From: Exiguobacterium sp. FSL W8-0210
GTDB taxonomy: Bacteria > Bacillota > Bacilli > Exiguobacteriales > Exiguobacteriaceae
Reading direction: 5' to 3'
Assembly: GCF_038006045.1 (NCBI RefSeq)
Contig: NZ_JBBOUK010000001.1
Span: 1,281,001-1,345,000 of the forward strand
Length of the DNA stretch: 64,000 bases
Shown here: positions 1 to 8,150 of the stretch, piece after piece
Layout of the letters: every line of letters begins with the position of its first letter
Numbering within the stretch: position 1 is the stretch's first letter
Notes under the pieces: model-generated
Databases searched by the model: none
What the model saw: only the letters and a program-made list of their open reading frames with translations
Told to the model about the DNA's origin: nothing
Translations under genes and position numbers: made by a program

Positions 1-424
1 CCGGCAAGTGGTGCATCAGACGACCAGGAGAACCCCAGCCACAGAGGACGACGCCATTTTTCGCTTTGACATCGGCAAGTGTCTTCGCGACGAACGCATA
101 GTTCGTCTCATCGAAACTCGCTTGAGCGAATGGCAGATCCTCGCTGACGAGCAGGTCCGGCATCAAACTGATGATGTCATATTGTTTAACGGGATCACTG
201 ACATACTTCTTCATCAAATTGTACGCACGTTGTGTCGTCGTTCCGGAGAGAAAGGCGTCCGTCGTCCGTGGTGTGTAGATTAAAGCGGCGACGTGCGTTC
301 CTTCTGCGATGTCGTCAAAGATATAGCTGCGTAAGTAGCGTTTCGTCTTGTCTCGATCAAACGTCGTCTGGACGCGGATCGACGATTCCTCAATCAAGAG
401 TTCGGAAGAATCGGCTGGTGTCAT
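1..424 (-). CDS. DUF1643-like protein, 3'-truncated by window edge
   Basis: An open frame runs on the minus strand from an ATG at 424 off the left edge, so only the N-terminal 141 or so residues are visible. An AAAGGAGG ribosome site precedes the ATG. The sequence has a short acidic N-terminus, a beta-rich segment around residues 45-60 (AALIYTPRTTDAF) and a GVVLCGWGSPG segment near residue 130. This pattern resembles DUF1643 proteins, in which a conserved N-P-S-T-A-like segment and a later V-x-x-W-G motif occur. The biochemical role of that family is unknown. The family call is by eye and moderate; an uncharacterised protein of another family remains possible. Confidence 0.5.
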   Translation of the reverse strand, partial: MTPADSSELLIEESSIRVQTTFDRDKTKRYLRSYIFDDIAEGTHVAALIYTPRTTDAFLSGTTTQRAYNLMKKYVSDPVKQYDIISLMPDLLVSEDLPFAQASFDETNYAFVAKTLADVKAKNGVVLCGWGSPGRLMHHLP

Positions 425-439
425 GGGTGGTGCCTCCTT

Positions 440-1123
440 TTAATTGGTCAAACGTGAGCTGATGCGAAGGAAGAATGCGAGTGTCTTCTTCTTGAGGTCG
501 AGGTCGTTCGCATCGATCGCCTCGACGTGTTGCTGGTAACGATCGTATTGGGCGAGCACGTCAGAAACATATTGTTCACTGCGATTGTATTCAAACAGTG
601 CTGTCGCGAGCGTGTCTCGGTCGGATGTCTTCGTGACATCATGTTGTTTCAGGTATTTCGCTGCCGTGTGGGCGCTGTCGACGAGACTCGTCGGGTCAGC
701 TTTCCCGTCGCCGTCCGCGTCCACTCCGAGACCACCATATTTCTCGATGGCTTCCGGATCCGTCACGTCGATGCCGTCATGCTCGATGTCACCGAGCGAC
801 GTGCCACCTTCGTATCCCCAACCGACCCATGTTTTCGGCATGAATTGGAATGGACCGATAGCGCCGACGGACGATTGCATCGCTGACGAGTTGGAGAAGA
901 TCGTCTCGACGCGATGAATGGAGGCGAGCAGCTTCCAGTCGATGCCGTAACGTGCCGCGGCTTGTTCGTAGATGTCGATGTTCTCGGCAGGTACGCCATG
1001 CTGTCCATAATACGTACGATACATTTCGTTTTGAACACGTTCCCGATTTTGCCAGTAGATGAAGCTACTGACGATGAGGGCGAACAGTACGAACAAGATG
1101 CTGATTCGAAAAACTTTTCGCAT
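440..1123 (-). CDS. Membrane-anchored lytic transglycosylase-like protein
   Basis: Predicted to cleave peptidoglycan glycan strands outside the membrane. Residues 1-25 form an uncleaved signal anchor (ISILFVLFALIVSSFIYW). The soluble part carries a lysozyme-like fold signature: a catalytic-type Glu in ASIHRVET, then GAIGPFQFMPKTW, then an insert naming DADGDGKADP followed by SLVDSAHTAAKYL and ALFEYNRSEQYV. This order matches SLT/MltB-like wall hydrolases. A longer frame reaches 1165, but the ATG at 1123 has a GAGGAGAG site at proper spacing and begins directly with the anchor. It sits 15 bp upstream of the start of the preceding minus gene, so the two may be cotranscribed. Confidence 0.82.
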   Translation of the reverse strand: MRKVFRISILFVLFALIVSSFIYWQNRERVQNEMYRTYYGQHGVPAENIDIYEQAAARYGIDWKLLASIHRVETIFSNSSAMQSSVGAIGPFQFMPKTWVGWGYEGGTSLGDIEHDGIDVTDPEAIEKYGGLGVDADGDGKADPTSLVDSAHTAAKYLKQHDVTKTSDRDTLATALFEYNRSEQYVSDVLAQYDRYQQHVEAIDANDLDLKKKTLAFFLRISSRLTN

Positions 1124-1230
1124 ATTGTTCTCTCCTCTGTTTAGGATTCCACTGAATGGTATCATATTTTAGTAGGGTCTAATAGCACTTTCTGTGACGG
1201 GAGTGTGGAATCAAAAAAGGAGTCGAAGTC

Positions 1231-1905
1231 ATGTATCTCTTCGTAAATGGATTTTTACTCGGATTGCTCGTCGTCCTTTCGATCATCGCAGCGGTCCGAC
1301 CGGTCGATTTGACGATCGTCCCACGCAAGGAATTTTATCCCTCGATGGTCCAGTCGAGTGGTATCTTATGTCTGTTGCTCGTCGGCGGAACGCTGATCAG
1401 CGGTACACGGTTGCCAGAAATCGGCTTGACGTTTTTTGTCCCAAGTGGTCCGGTCTGGTACGCGACGATCGGACTGATCGTCCTTCTCTGCTTCGTCTTA
1501 CTTTTGACGGCGACTGTTCCAGCGTTTCGCAAACGTTTGTTGCCGCTTTATCAAAGTGAGGCGGAGCGACTGATTCTGCCGCGAACGAAAGAGGAGCGGA
1601 CCGGGTTTCAGATGGTCGCGCTGATGGCAGGGGTGACGGAAGAGTTGATCTATCGCGGTTTTCTCTTTCATGCTCTCGGATTATTTTTACCGTTTTCTAA
1701 CATCAGTTTCGTCTGGATCGGGGCAATCTTGTTTGGTGTCGCACATCGTTATCAAGGATGGTTTGCGATCCTCGTCACGGGACTGATCGGGGCGGGATTC
1801 GGTTACTTGTATCTAGCACTCGAAACACTCTGGCCGCTGATCATCATCCATGTCTTGATCGATCTCGTTGCTGTCTACATTTACAAGGACGATGTTAATT
1901 CCTGA
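1231..1905 (+). CDS. CPBP family intramembrane metalloprotease
   Basis: A 224-residue polytopic membrane protein with about six to seven hydrophobic segments. The family signature is visible: EELIYRGFLF near residue 137 (motif 1, paired Glu and Arg), a His-containing segment FGVAHRYQGW near 170, and WPLIIIHVLIDL near 206. CPBP (Abi/Rce1-type) proteins are membrane-embedded glutamic or metal-dependent peptidases; in bacteria substrates are mostly unknown and some give bacteriocin self-immunity. An AAAAAAGGAG site precedes the ATG. It is divergent from the transglycosylase gene and appears monocistronic. Confidence 0.85.
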   Translation: MYLFVNGFLLGLLVVLSIIAAVRPVDLTIVPRKEFYPSMVQSSGILCLLLVGGTLISGTRLPEIGLTFFVPSGPVWYATIGLIVLLCFVLLLTATVPAFRKRLLPLYQSEAERLILPRTKEERTGFQMVALMAGVTEELIYRGFLFHALGLFLPFSNISFVWIGAILFGVAHRYQGWFAILVTGLIGAGFGYLYLALETLWPLIIIHVLIDLVAVYIYKDDVNS

Positions 1906-2015
1906 CATCGTCAAAAAGCGTTGAATTTGATAGACTGAATGTCAAGCGAAGTCATCATTATAAAATGGTCAAGTTGACGGTTGCAGAACAGGTCAAATGA
2001 CAGGTAAAATGAGAA

Positions 2016-2029
2016 GGTAAACGCTTACA
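2016..2029. promoter_or_regulatory. Candidate cre (CcpA) box
   Basis: The minus-strand 14-mer TGTAAGCGTTTACC matches the catabolite response consensus TGWAANCGNTNWCA at all but the last base. It lies just upstream of the ribosome site of the gene at 2054, a position where CcpA binding usually represses. No core promoter was confidently placed around it. Confidence 0.5.
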
Positions 2030-2053
2030 CATCAAAAGGAGATGGATGAAACC

Positions 2054-2476
2054 ATGCGAACGATCACTTCCACTGGCGAGCGAAAGAAGACGAGTTGGAC
2101 ATTGAATATCGGCAATCAGCCACATTTGATGATGGATGGTGTGACAGAACAAACGCTTGATGCCGAACAACGTGTCGTTTACGACGAATTTTTGATTCCG
2201 ACGACGGACACTTTGATTCATCGGTTCAAAGCCCGCTTCCCGAACCATCTCTGCGAGAACGGGTATGATGTGTATGGCGCTGCCGCTTTTGACGAACAGG
2301 TTGTCGAACTGATCTCCAATTGGTTCATCGAACTGGTCACGGTCTTAACAGCGATGCAGCGGACGAAAGGCATTCAGCATGTCCAGATTGAAGGCGGTGT
2401 CGCAAAACGGACTGACTTCTTACCGACCGTGCGTCGGACATGCCGGGCACTGGAGTCGACGATTGATATTTATTGA
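2054..2476 (+). CDS. Hypothetical protein, possibly CcpA-controlled
   Basis: Not recognised. The product is a soluble, mixed alpha/beta protein of about 140 residues without signal peptide or membrane segment. It has a beta-rich first third (TSWTLNIGNQPHLMMDG), a helical middle (FDEQVVELISNWFIELVTVL) and a C-terminus with TDFLPTVRRTCRALEST. An ATG at 2042 is in frame but abuts the AAAAGGAG site; the ATG at 2054, with a 12-base spacer, is the more plausible start. A cre-like palindrome lies just upstream and a strong terminator just downstream, so it is a single-gene unit. Confidence 0.7.
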   Translation: MRTITSTGERKKTSWTLNIGNQPHLMMDGVTEQTLDAEQRVVYDEFLIPTTDTLIHRFKARFPNHLCENGYDVYGAAAFDEQVVELISNWFIELVTVLTAMQRTKGIQHVQIEGGVAKRTDFLPTVRRTCRALESTIDIY

Positions 2477-2494
2477 AACACCAGTCACGTGTTC

Positions 2495-2529
2495 AGAGGG
2501 GACGTCTATCAGGGCGTCCTCTCTTTTTT
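2495..2529 (+). terminator. Rho-independent terminator
   Basis: GAGGGGACG pairs with CGTCCTCTC (one G-U) across an eight-base loop and is followed by a T run. It ends the transcript of the gene at 2054-2476. Confidence 0.85.
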
Positions 2530-2580
2530 TAATCAACGAATCGAGAGAATTCGACGTCGTGAAAACAGCGTGCACTTTTT

Positions 2581-2683
2581 TGTTCATCTCGAATCGTTTT
2601 CCTGGGACAAGCATCGCGCCGCTTCACTTCGTTGCAGGGTCGCTCCTGCTTGTTTTTCCTTAAGAAGCGATTTCGAGTGAACA
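2581..2683. repeat. Long imperfect inverted repeat in a gene-free gap
   Basis: The gap 2530-2798 has no plausible gene. It holds an imperfect inverted repeat: TGTTCATCTCGAATCG at its left end against CGATTTCGAGTGAACA at its right end, with inner CAAGC/GCTTG arms enclosing a GC-richer core of about 35 bases. Folded, it gives a roughly 100-base hairpin with an internal bulge. The function is unknown; it could be a structured RNA, a remnant of a mobile repeat, or a distal part of an upstream region. Confidence 0.5.
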
Positions 2684-2798
2684 AAACGTCTCTCTTCTTT
2701 CATAAATTAAAAAGCAAAAACGAAGTCGAATACTCGCGGAGTCGGACATGATTGTTCGGCTCCTTTTCATTTTCTGGATGATAGCAGGAAAAAACAGG

Positions 2799-2832
2799 TT
2801 GACGCTAGACTGTATGGCATGTACCATACAGT
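2799..2832 (+). promoter_or_regulatory. Promoter with palindromic operator for the ABC operon
   Basis: TTGACG at 2799 and TACCAT at 2822 are 17 bases apart. A palindrome with 9-base arms (ACTGTATGG and CCATACAGT, six-base centre) spans 2809-2832 and covers the spacer and -10. Operators of this shape are typical of GntR-family YtrA-type repressors, which normally sit first in such operons; here no regulator gene is adjacent. Confidence 0.65.
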
Positions 2833-2886
2833 TAACAGATGTACTATTGTCTTAATACAATGGTGGGAATTGAGGGAGGAAGTCTA

Positions 2887-3567
2887 ATGCTTGAAGTGAA
2901 GGGGCTACAAAAGCGATACGGACGAAAAAAGCACGTCTTACGTGACGTGACGTTCTCTGTCGGTCTAAACGAAGTGACATGTCTGATCGGTTTAAACGGG
3001 GAAGGAAAGTCAACGATTTTAAAAGCAATTCTCGGTCTGATTCCGGTGGATGCCGGGACGGTGACAGTCGACGGTAAAGCGTCGCGCGACCAGATCGCGT
3101 TCGTGCCTGATCTCCAGACGATGCCGAGCTACATGACGATCGGACAAGCGCTCGTATATATGGCAGATCATTATCCGGACTGGAATCAAGAGACAGCGGA
3201 ACGGTTACTGCAGACGTTTCAGCTGTTTACGACGGATAAAATGGCGAACTTATCAAAAGGGAACAAAGCGAAGTTCAATCTCGTCTTAGGATTCGCCCTC
3301 GATCGACCGTACATATTACTCGACGAACCGCTCGCGGGAATCGATTTGTTCATGAAGGAACAGATTGCCTGGATTTTCTCAAGTGAGTTCATGGAAGGAC
3401 GAAGCATCCTGATGACGACTCACGAAATCGCTGAAGTCGAGCAGGTGATCGACCGAGTGTTGTTCTTACGGGACGGAAAGATCGTCGAAGTCAAAGAGAC
3501 GGATGAACTGCGAGGTCGTCATCATCAATCGGTCCAAGACCGGATGCGGGAGGTATATCAAGGATGA
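2887..3567 (+). CDS. ABC transporter ATP-binding protein (YtrB-like)
   Basis: An ATPase subunit powering an export-type or sensory ABC complex. Visible motifs: Walker A GLNGEGKST near residue 35, a diverged signature LSKGNKAKFNL near 125 in place of LSGGQ, Walker B YILLDEPLAG, and the switch His in MTTHEIAEVE. The diverged signature and the short 226-residue length fit YtrB/YhcH-like proteins. The longer frame back to 2839 is rejected because GGGAGGA directly precedes the ATG at 2887. The stop overlaps the next gene by four bases (ATGA). A palindromic operator overlaps the promoter. Confidence 0.88.
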   Translation: MLEVKGLQKRYGRKKHVLRDVTFSVGLNEVTCLIGLNGEGKSTILKAILGLIPVDAGTVTVDGKASRDQIAFVPDLQTMPSYMTIGQALVYMADHYPDWNQETAERLLQTFQLFTTDKMANLSKGNKAKFNLVLGFALDRPYILLDEPLAGIDLFMKEQIAWIFSSEFMEGRSILMTTHEIAEVEQVIDRVLFLRDGKIVEVKETDELRGRHHQSVQDRMREVYQG

Positions 3568-4382
3568 AACGTTGGTTGTTATTAACGAATGAAGAACTGA
3601 AACGAAGTACGAAATTACTGGTGTTGTTGATTTCAGGCTTGATCGTCGCGGAAATCGCGTCTCTGCTCTATCAAATTTACGATTATCAAAGCACGATCGA
3701 GAAAACGATGCGGATTGAACAGATATCAGAAATGGACGCAATTGCGCGAGCAGGTGGTGCGTTGACATTCGCACAGGCAACGGATTTTTACGATTCAATC
3801 ATTGTATTAGCAATGGGGATGATCATCCTGTTTGCGTTCTGGATTTGGTACCGCGACTGGATAGGTGAGACGAAGTACATCTACAGATTGCTATTGTTAC
3901 CGGGATCACGCCGGGCGATTTTTGGGTCGAAAATGACGGCACTCTTACTTGTCGTGACTAGTTTGATCGGAATTCAGTGGGGGCTGTTGTTGCTTAGTCG
4001 TAATCTCTACTTATGGTTGTTACCAGATGCTCAACAGATCACAGCCAGCATCAATGAATACTCCATCTATATGAAGTTGTTCTATACGATGTATCCGAGT
4101 GATATTTTATTCATCTTACTGATGACATTCATCGTCATCTCGTTCGTCTTCATGACAGTATTACTTGAACGATCGTTCCGAAAGGGAAAAGCGTTCTTGC
4201 TCGTCGGATTACATGGGATTGCGTTGATTGGCGGTTATATCATTTTGGGCTTAGCATTGTCAGCTATTTCGAACGATTTGAGTCAACTGCACATGCAATT
4301 TTATCTCGGGTACATCGTGCTCTTAACGTTATATGTGTCGTACAAAAATCTGCGGTTAGTCCAGACGCGTCTATCCGTCTAA
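3564..4382 (+). CDS. ABC-2-type permease subunit
   Basis: A 272-residue membrane protein with about six hydrophobic helices (around residues 17-37, 76-95, 129-148, 175-200, 210-235 and 245-262). There is a long extracytoplasmic or cytoplasmic stretch between the first two. Its position directly after the ATPase, with a four-base overlap, identifies it as the membrane partner. It has no sequence motif of its own that I recognise beyond the ABC-2/YtrC-D pattern. The substrate is unknown. Confidence 0.8.
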   Translation: MKRWLLLTNEELKRSTKLLVLLISGLIVAEIASLLYQIYDYQSTIEKTMRIEQISEMDAIARAGGALTFAQATDFYDSIIVLAMGMIILFAFWIWYRDWIGETKYIYRLLLLPGSRRAIFGSKMTALLLVVTSLIGIQWGLLLLSRNLYLWLLPDAQQITASINEYSIYMKLFYTMYPSDILFILLMTFIVISFVFMTVLLERSFRKGKAFLLVGLHGIALIGGYIILGLALSAISNDLSQLHMQFYLGYIVLLTLYVSYKNLRLVQTRLSV

Positions 4383-4394
4383 AGGAGAAATCTC

Positions 4395-5465
4395 ATGAAA
4401 CGATATCGTCAACTTCTGATCTATGGAGTGATCATTCTCATAACAATCGGAAGCTACATCGGCTACACGCTGTCGATCAAAGGAGCAGACTTTTCGCTCG
4501 AGACCGTCAGTGGAAAATCATCGCAAATCGAAAATTTTAATTTACGTCTTCAGACGAAAGGCATGCGTTCGACGATTTATGATGTCAACGCTAAGGGAGA
4601 CATCGAAAAACAGTCAAATTCTTACGTCGGACAACTATTCCGTGAAGATAGCATGACGGATTTACCAGATAAATATTACGAATTCACGACGCATATGGAA
4701 ACGAATGTAAGTGGAGATGGACAATCAGAGTATGCGATTCAGATCAAACAAAATAAACTGCAATTTAAGATGTTTACGTTTAAGACGGAGGAGATGTTCG
4801 AGAAAACATTTCAGTATGATACAAAACTTGAGACGGGGATGGACATACAAGCCACTGTCGTCGATAAACAGGCGATGAAGGTCTACATCCAACTCGATCG
4901 AGTCGATCAGCCAAGGGAAACAAAACTGCTTGTGCTCGATTTAACAGGCGACCGGGTTGAAGAGATCGTTCTTCAAAAGCCAGTAGCGCCTAAACACGCT
5001 CGTCAATTTTTAGCGATTCATCAAAATGAGGTCGTCTACACGGAACAACCGTCTGACAGCGATGAGGAGAACACAAAACTATCTTATTTCCTCGATGACG
5101 GCAAAAGCGTTCGTTCCATCAAGGAGTTGAATCAGCAACAAATCGATTATACGCCCTATGCGAACGGTCGTTATCTCATCGGCTTCCGTCTGCCGGAAGG
5201 GGAGACGAAACGAATCGAATGGTCGATGTTCGACTTGGAAACGAAACGATTATCCGAGCATAGCGTAAGCAGTCCGCTCGTTTTGAAAAAGATTGATTGG
5301 TTGGATTCGAAGGATGAGATGCAACTTTATCTCTCTTCCGAGACAAACGATGGATTCCAAGTGTCCGTGATTGATCTGAAGAATGAGCAACTGATGTATC
5401 AAGGAGAAATCAAAGATGCGAATCGTAAAAAAGGAACGCGTATCTATGATTTTGCGGTTCAATGA
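4395..5465 (+). CDS. Membrane-anchored extracellular protein of the ABC operon
   Basis: The third gene of the unit, 12 bases after the permease, with its own AAAGGAG site. One N-terminal membrane segment (residues 8-25) is followed by about 330 mostly beta-forming residues with many Lys, Asp and Gln. This suggests a beta-propeller-like or accessory domain outside the membrane. No lipobox Cys is present, so it is a signal-anchored rather than lipid-modified protein. In related YtrA-type operons a similar large accessory protein accompanies the transporter. Family not recognised. Confidence 0.7.
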   Translation: MKRYRQLLIYGVIILITIGSYIGYTLSIKGADFSLETVSGKSSQIENFNLRLQTKGMRSTIYDVNAKGDIEKQSNSYVGQLFREDSMTDLPDKYYEFTTHMETNVSGDGQSEYAIQIKQNKLQFKMFTFKTEEMFEKTFQYDTKLETGMDIQATVVDKQAMKVYIQLDRVDQPRETKLLVLDLTGDRVEEIVLQKPVAPKHARQFLAIHQNEVVYTEQPSDSDEENTKLSYFLDDGKSVRSIKELNQQQIDYTPYANGRYLIGFRLPEGETKRIEWSMFDLETKRLSEHSVSSPLVLKKIDWLDSKDEMQLYLSSETNDGFQVSVIDLKNEQLMYQGEIKDANRKKGTRIYDFAVQ

Positions 5466-5476
5466 TCCACGAAAAA

Positions 5477-5526
5477 AACGGTTCGTCCCGGAAAAACTTA
5501 TCCGGGACGAACCGTTCTTTTTTTCG
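5477..5526 (+). terminator. Strong Rho-independent terminator
   Basis: AACGGTTCGTCCCGGA pairs with TCCGGGACGAACCGTT over a short loop, flanked by A and T runs. It ends the ABC operon. Confidence 0.93.
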
Positions 5527-5563
5527 TTTTGACTAGGAATCGATACATTCTAGGGCGAAAGCA

Positions 5564-6457
5564 TCAAGACGTGAAATTTTTTTCTGCCGCTTTACAGGCA
5601 CGCAATAAGGCGTCCTTGAAGAAACGATCTTCCTGCGAAGCGAGTTGTTGTGTCGCTTCCTCGTCTCCGCGCAGTGAGCGAGCGAGCATCTGAATGACCT
5701 TGACCCAGCGCCGGACGTGATCAAGTTGCGGACGACCCATCGCGACGTACACTGTGAACCAATCATTCTGATCGCGACGGATCATCCGTTGGAATAGTGA
5801 TTTCGCGAGATCGACTTCTTCGGTCGTCGGGAGTTCGTTCGTCTCGAAATAACGACGTAACGCGGCAACAGCAGTTGCGTACGCTACTTTGACGTCGTCT
5901 GACGGCTGATGCTTACCGTAGTCGGATGTCGACAGATGAAGTAAGGCAGGTTTTTTCTCGACACCCGTGATCCAGGCAGAGATCGTCTTATTGCCTTTAT
6001 AGGCTTGACGGTTCGCGACCGGGAGCTTCGCCGTGACGTTTCCGACTTTCCCGATCAAGGTCACTTTGTTGTTGCGATCCTGAATTTCGGTCACTTTCAA
6101 CTCGACTGTATCACCCATTTCATGAGGAATGGCTTTCGGCTGGAGCTTTTCTCCTGCCGAGAGCGGCGAACGCTTGCGGATCATCCGCAGTGCTTCTTGT
6201 TCAATCCGGTCGTCAAGCGACCACAGATGTTCCGGTGGGACGTTGCGGAACCGGCGACGTCGGACCTTGATGTACTGGTCAAGCGCGTCAGCAGCTTGCT
6301 CCCGCGTCGATTCACCACGTGCGACGGGGCCGATGATGTCTCGGAGCGTAATGGATTCGAGACGTTCCATGATGCCTTCGAACGGGATGAGTTCCATTAC
6401 GTAGAGACTGCAGACGACGAGTTCGCATTCGCGAGGAGTGAGTGGGCGTTTGGCCAT
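5564..6457 (-). CDS. Hypothetical cytoplasmic protein
   Basis: Not recognised. The start at 6457 has an AAAGGAAG site; the frame continues upstream to 6517 but without one. The product of about 297 residues has a helical N-terminal part with many charged residues (ERLESITLRDI, QEALRMIRKRS). A beta-rich middle around residues 115-175 (DTVELKVTEIQDRNNKVTLIGKVG) could be a small beta-barrel, and the C-terminus is helical. No membrane segment or signal peptide. It is monocistronic, with a terminator from the upstream gene overlapping its promoter region. Confidence 0.72.
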   Translation of the reverse strand: MAKRPLTPRECELVVCSLYVMELIPFEGIMERLESITLRDIIGPVARGESTREQAADALDQYIKVRRRRFRNVPPEHLWSLDDRIEQEALRMIRKRSPLSAGEKLQPKAIPHEMGDTVELKVTEIQDRNNKVTLIGKVGNVTAKLPVANRQAYKGNKTISAWITGVEKKPALLHLSTSDYGKHQPSDDVKVAYATAVAALRRYFETNELPTTEEVDLAKSLFQRMIRRDQNDWFTVYVAMGRPQLDHVRRWVKVIQMLARSLRGDEEATQQLASQEDRFFKDALLRACKAAEKNFTS

Positions 6458-6498
6458 AAATTGACTTCCTTTCAGCTGGTTGATGTTTCTAGTATACC

Positions 6499-6541
6499 AA
6501 AAAAAAGCCATCGTCACGTAATCCCGTGACGATGGACTAAA
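6499..6541 (-). terminator. Rho-independent terminator, minus strand
   Basis: CCATCGTCACG/CGTGACGATGG stem followed on the minus strand by eight T residues. It terminates the DUF1659-DUF2922 pair, and A/T runs on both sides could make it work in both directions. Confidence 0.88.
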
Positions 6542-6546
6542 AAAGC

Positions 6547-6753
6547 TTACAAGACGAATGGCGATTCCGAACTATTTTGCAATTCAGCGGACGCGAGACG
6601 TGTGACACCGTTCATGAATGGGTCATGGGCGACGAACAAGTCACCGATTGCTTTGATCTCAGCAACGGTCGCATTCTCCTTCGCACCAGCGATCCGTAAG
6701 CGATACGGTTTTTTTGTCACCGTATCAAATGTCAGGACGATCGTATGTTCCAT
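6547..6753 (-). CDS. DUF2922 family small protein
   Basis: A 68-residue protein with the DUF2922 pattern: an N-terminal beta strand (TIVLTFDTVTKKPYRLRIAGAK) followed by a helix starting TVAEIKAIGDLFVAHD and a final strand. The family is widespread in Firmicutes and has no assigned function. It normally sits next to a DUF1659 gene, as here. The ATG at 6753 is chosen over the in-frame TTG one codon earlier because of the GAAAGGAG spacing. Confidence 0.85.
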   Translation of the reverse strand: MEHTIVLTFDTVTKKPYRLRIAGAKENATVAEIKAIGDLFVAHDPFMNGVTRLASAELQNSSESPFVL

Positions 6754-6789
6754 CAATGGTCACTCCTTTCATGAAATGTAGAGGATGGG

Positions 6790-7017
6790 TCATGCCTTCA
6801 GTAGAGCGTAGTCACGGCTGATTTCCGTCAGCGCGTAGCGTCCGTCGAGTAAGCTGCCGATCGATTGCCCGATCGAAGCGACGACGTCTGCTGGAAGATT
6901 CGAACGTAAGCCGTTGTAGCGGCGGCGAGCGACGACGGCATCACCGTTTGCTGTCACCTTGTCCTTCCGCTCGAAGACAATGACGAGACTCGTCTTGATT
7001 TCTTCTGCTTGTGTCAT
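6790..7017 (-). CDS. DUF1659 family small protein
   Basis: A 75-residue protein with the DUF1659 layout: a short basic strand with TSLVIVFERKDKVTANGDAV, an RRYNGLRS turn, and a C-terminal helix AIGQS-type ending in ISRDYALLKA. No function is known for the family. It is the upstream partner of the DUF2922 gene, about 36 bases apart, and the two share the terminator at 6499-6541. GAAGGAGGTG eight bases before the ATG at 7017 fixes the start; an in-frame GTG inside that site is unlikely. Confidence 0.85.
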   Translation of the reverse strand: MTQAEEIKTSLVIVFERKDKVTANGDAVVARRRYNGLRSNLPADVVASIGQSIGSLLDGRYALTEISRDYALLKA

Positions 7018-7085
7018 GTGTATCACCTCCTTCGCCCTTATTGACAGGGGAAGAGACCGGATTGTTCGAAAGGAATGAAAAAAAG

Positions 7086-8081
7086 ATGGTCTGGTTACGT
7101 TTTTTACGAAAAGTATCGTTTTTACGCATGCGGACGCTCGGATATGCGTCTTTGATCTTTGTCTTTGGTGTCGCGGGCATCATGTATGCTCTTGAGCCAG
7201 AGACGTTCGGATCCTACTTCCGGGCCGTCTACTGGACGATGACGACCGTCGTCACGGTCGGGTACGGCGACTTCTTCCCGAATTCTGATACCGGTCGGAT
7301 TCTGACGATTTTCGTCTTCATCTTTGGAATCGGGATCGTCGGGGGACTAATCTCAAAACTGGTCGACGGTGTCCAGTTGATTCGCAATCAAAAGGAAAGA
7401 GGGTTATTACAAGTGAAAGAAACAGGGCATACCGTCGTTTTCGGTTACAGTCGGCGTTCGAAGCACGTCATCGATTCATTACTCGAACATACGGACGTCG
7501 TCCTCGTCGATGATTTAGAGCGCGAGCCATTCAGTCATCCACGATTTCATTACGTCTGTGGTGATCCGGCACTGACCTCGACGCTCGAACGGGCACACAT
7601 CGAAAAGGCAGTTCGTGCGATCGTCCTCGCCGATCATTCGATTCCACCGGTCCATGCTGACGGACGGACATTGTTGATTGCTTCAAGCATCGAACGGGCG
7701 AACCCGAACATCTACACGATCGTCGAGATGATGCTTGAAGAACACCTCGACAGCTTCGAACAGGTTAAGGTTGATGAGGTGTTACTTGGTGATGAGACGA
7801 TTGCCCGGATGGCGATCCTCGCGTCCCATCATCCTGGCGTGACGAAGGTCGTGACGAATTTGTTGACGAAGGATGGGGGAGGGATGTTCTCAATTCCGAC
7901 GCGACCGGAATGGGCGACATATCGTGATGCGTTTCATGCCTTGCTAGAAGAAGGGGTGACGATTCTATCCGACGGGAAGCGGCTCGATTTGAACCAACGT
8001 CTCGACGAAACGATTCCGAAAAACGGAACGCTGATCGTCTTATGTTCGGAGGAAACCGCCCAACGAATCGGAGCAATTTAA
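7086..8081 (+). CDS. Two-helix potassium channel with RCK domain (YugO-like)
   Basis: A K+ channel subunit of about 331 residues. The pore module comprises a helix at residues 17-35, a pore loop with the selectivity filter TVGYGD at 57-62, and a second helix at 73-95. A cytoplasmic RCK/TrkA-N domain begins near residue 112 (HTVVFGYSRRSKHVID). The usual GxGxxG is degenerate (FGYSRRS), so nucleotide binding may be lost or altered. B. subtilis YugO, used in biofilm electrical signalling, has the same architecture. AAAGGAA precedes the ATG at 7086; the frame is open back to 7011, overlapping the divergent DUF1659 start. Confidence 0.87.
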   Translation: MVWLRFLRKVSFLRMRTLGYASLIFVFGVAGIMYALEPETFGSYFRAVYWTMTTVVTVGYGDFFPNSDTGRILTIFVFIFGIGIVGGLISKLVDGVQLIRNQKERGLLQVKETGHTVVFGYSRRSKHVIDSLLEHTDVVLVDDLEREPFSHPRFHYVCGDPALTSTLERAHIEKAVRAIVLADHSIPPVHADGRTLLIASSIERANPNIYTIVEMMLEEHLDSFEQVKVDEVLLGDETIARMAILASHHPGVTKVVTNLLTKDGGGMFSIPTRPEWATYRDAFHALLEEGVTILSDGKRLDLNQRLDETIPKNGTLIVLCSEETAQRIGAI

Positions 8082-8150
8082 GGTGGGCATGATTCAACTA
8101 ATCTTTTTTCGGGTATAGTAAACAAATTTACTAAACGGAGGAAAAGGATT

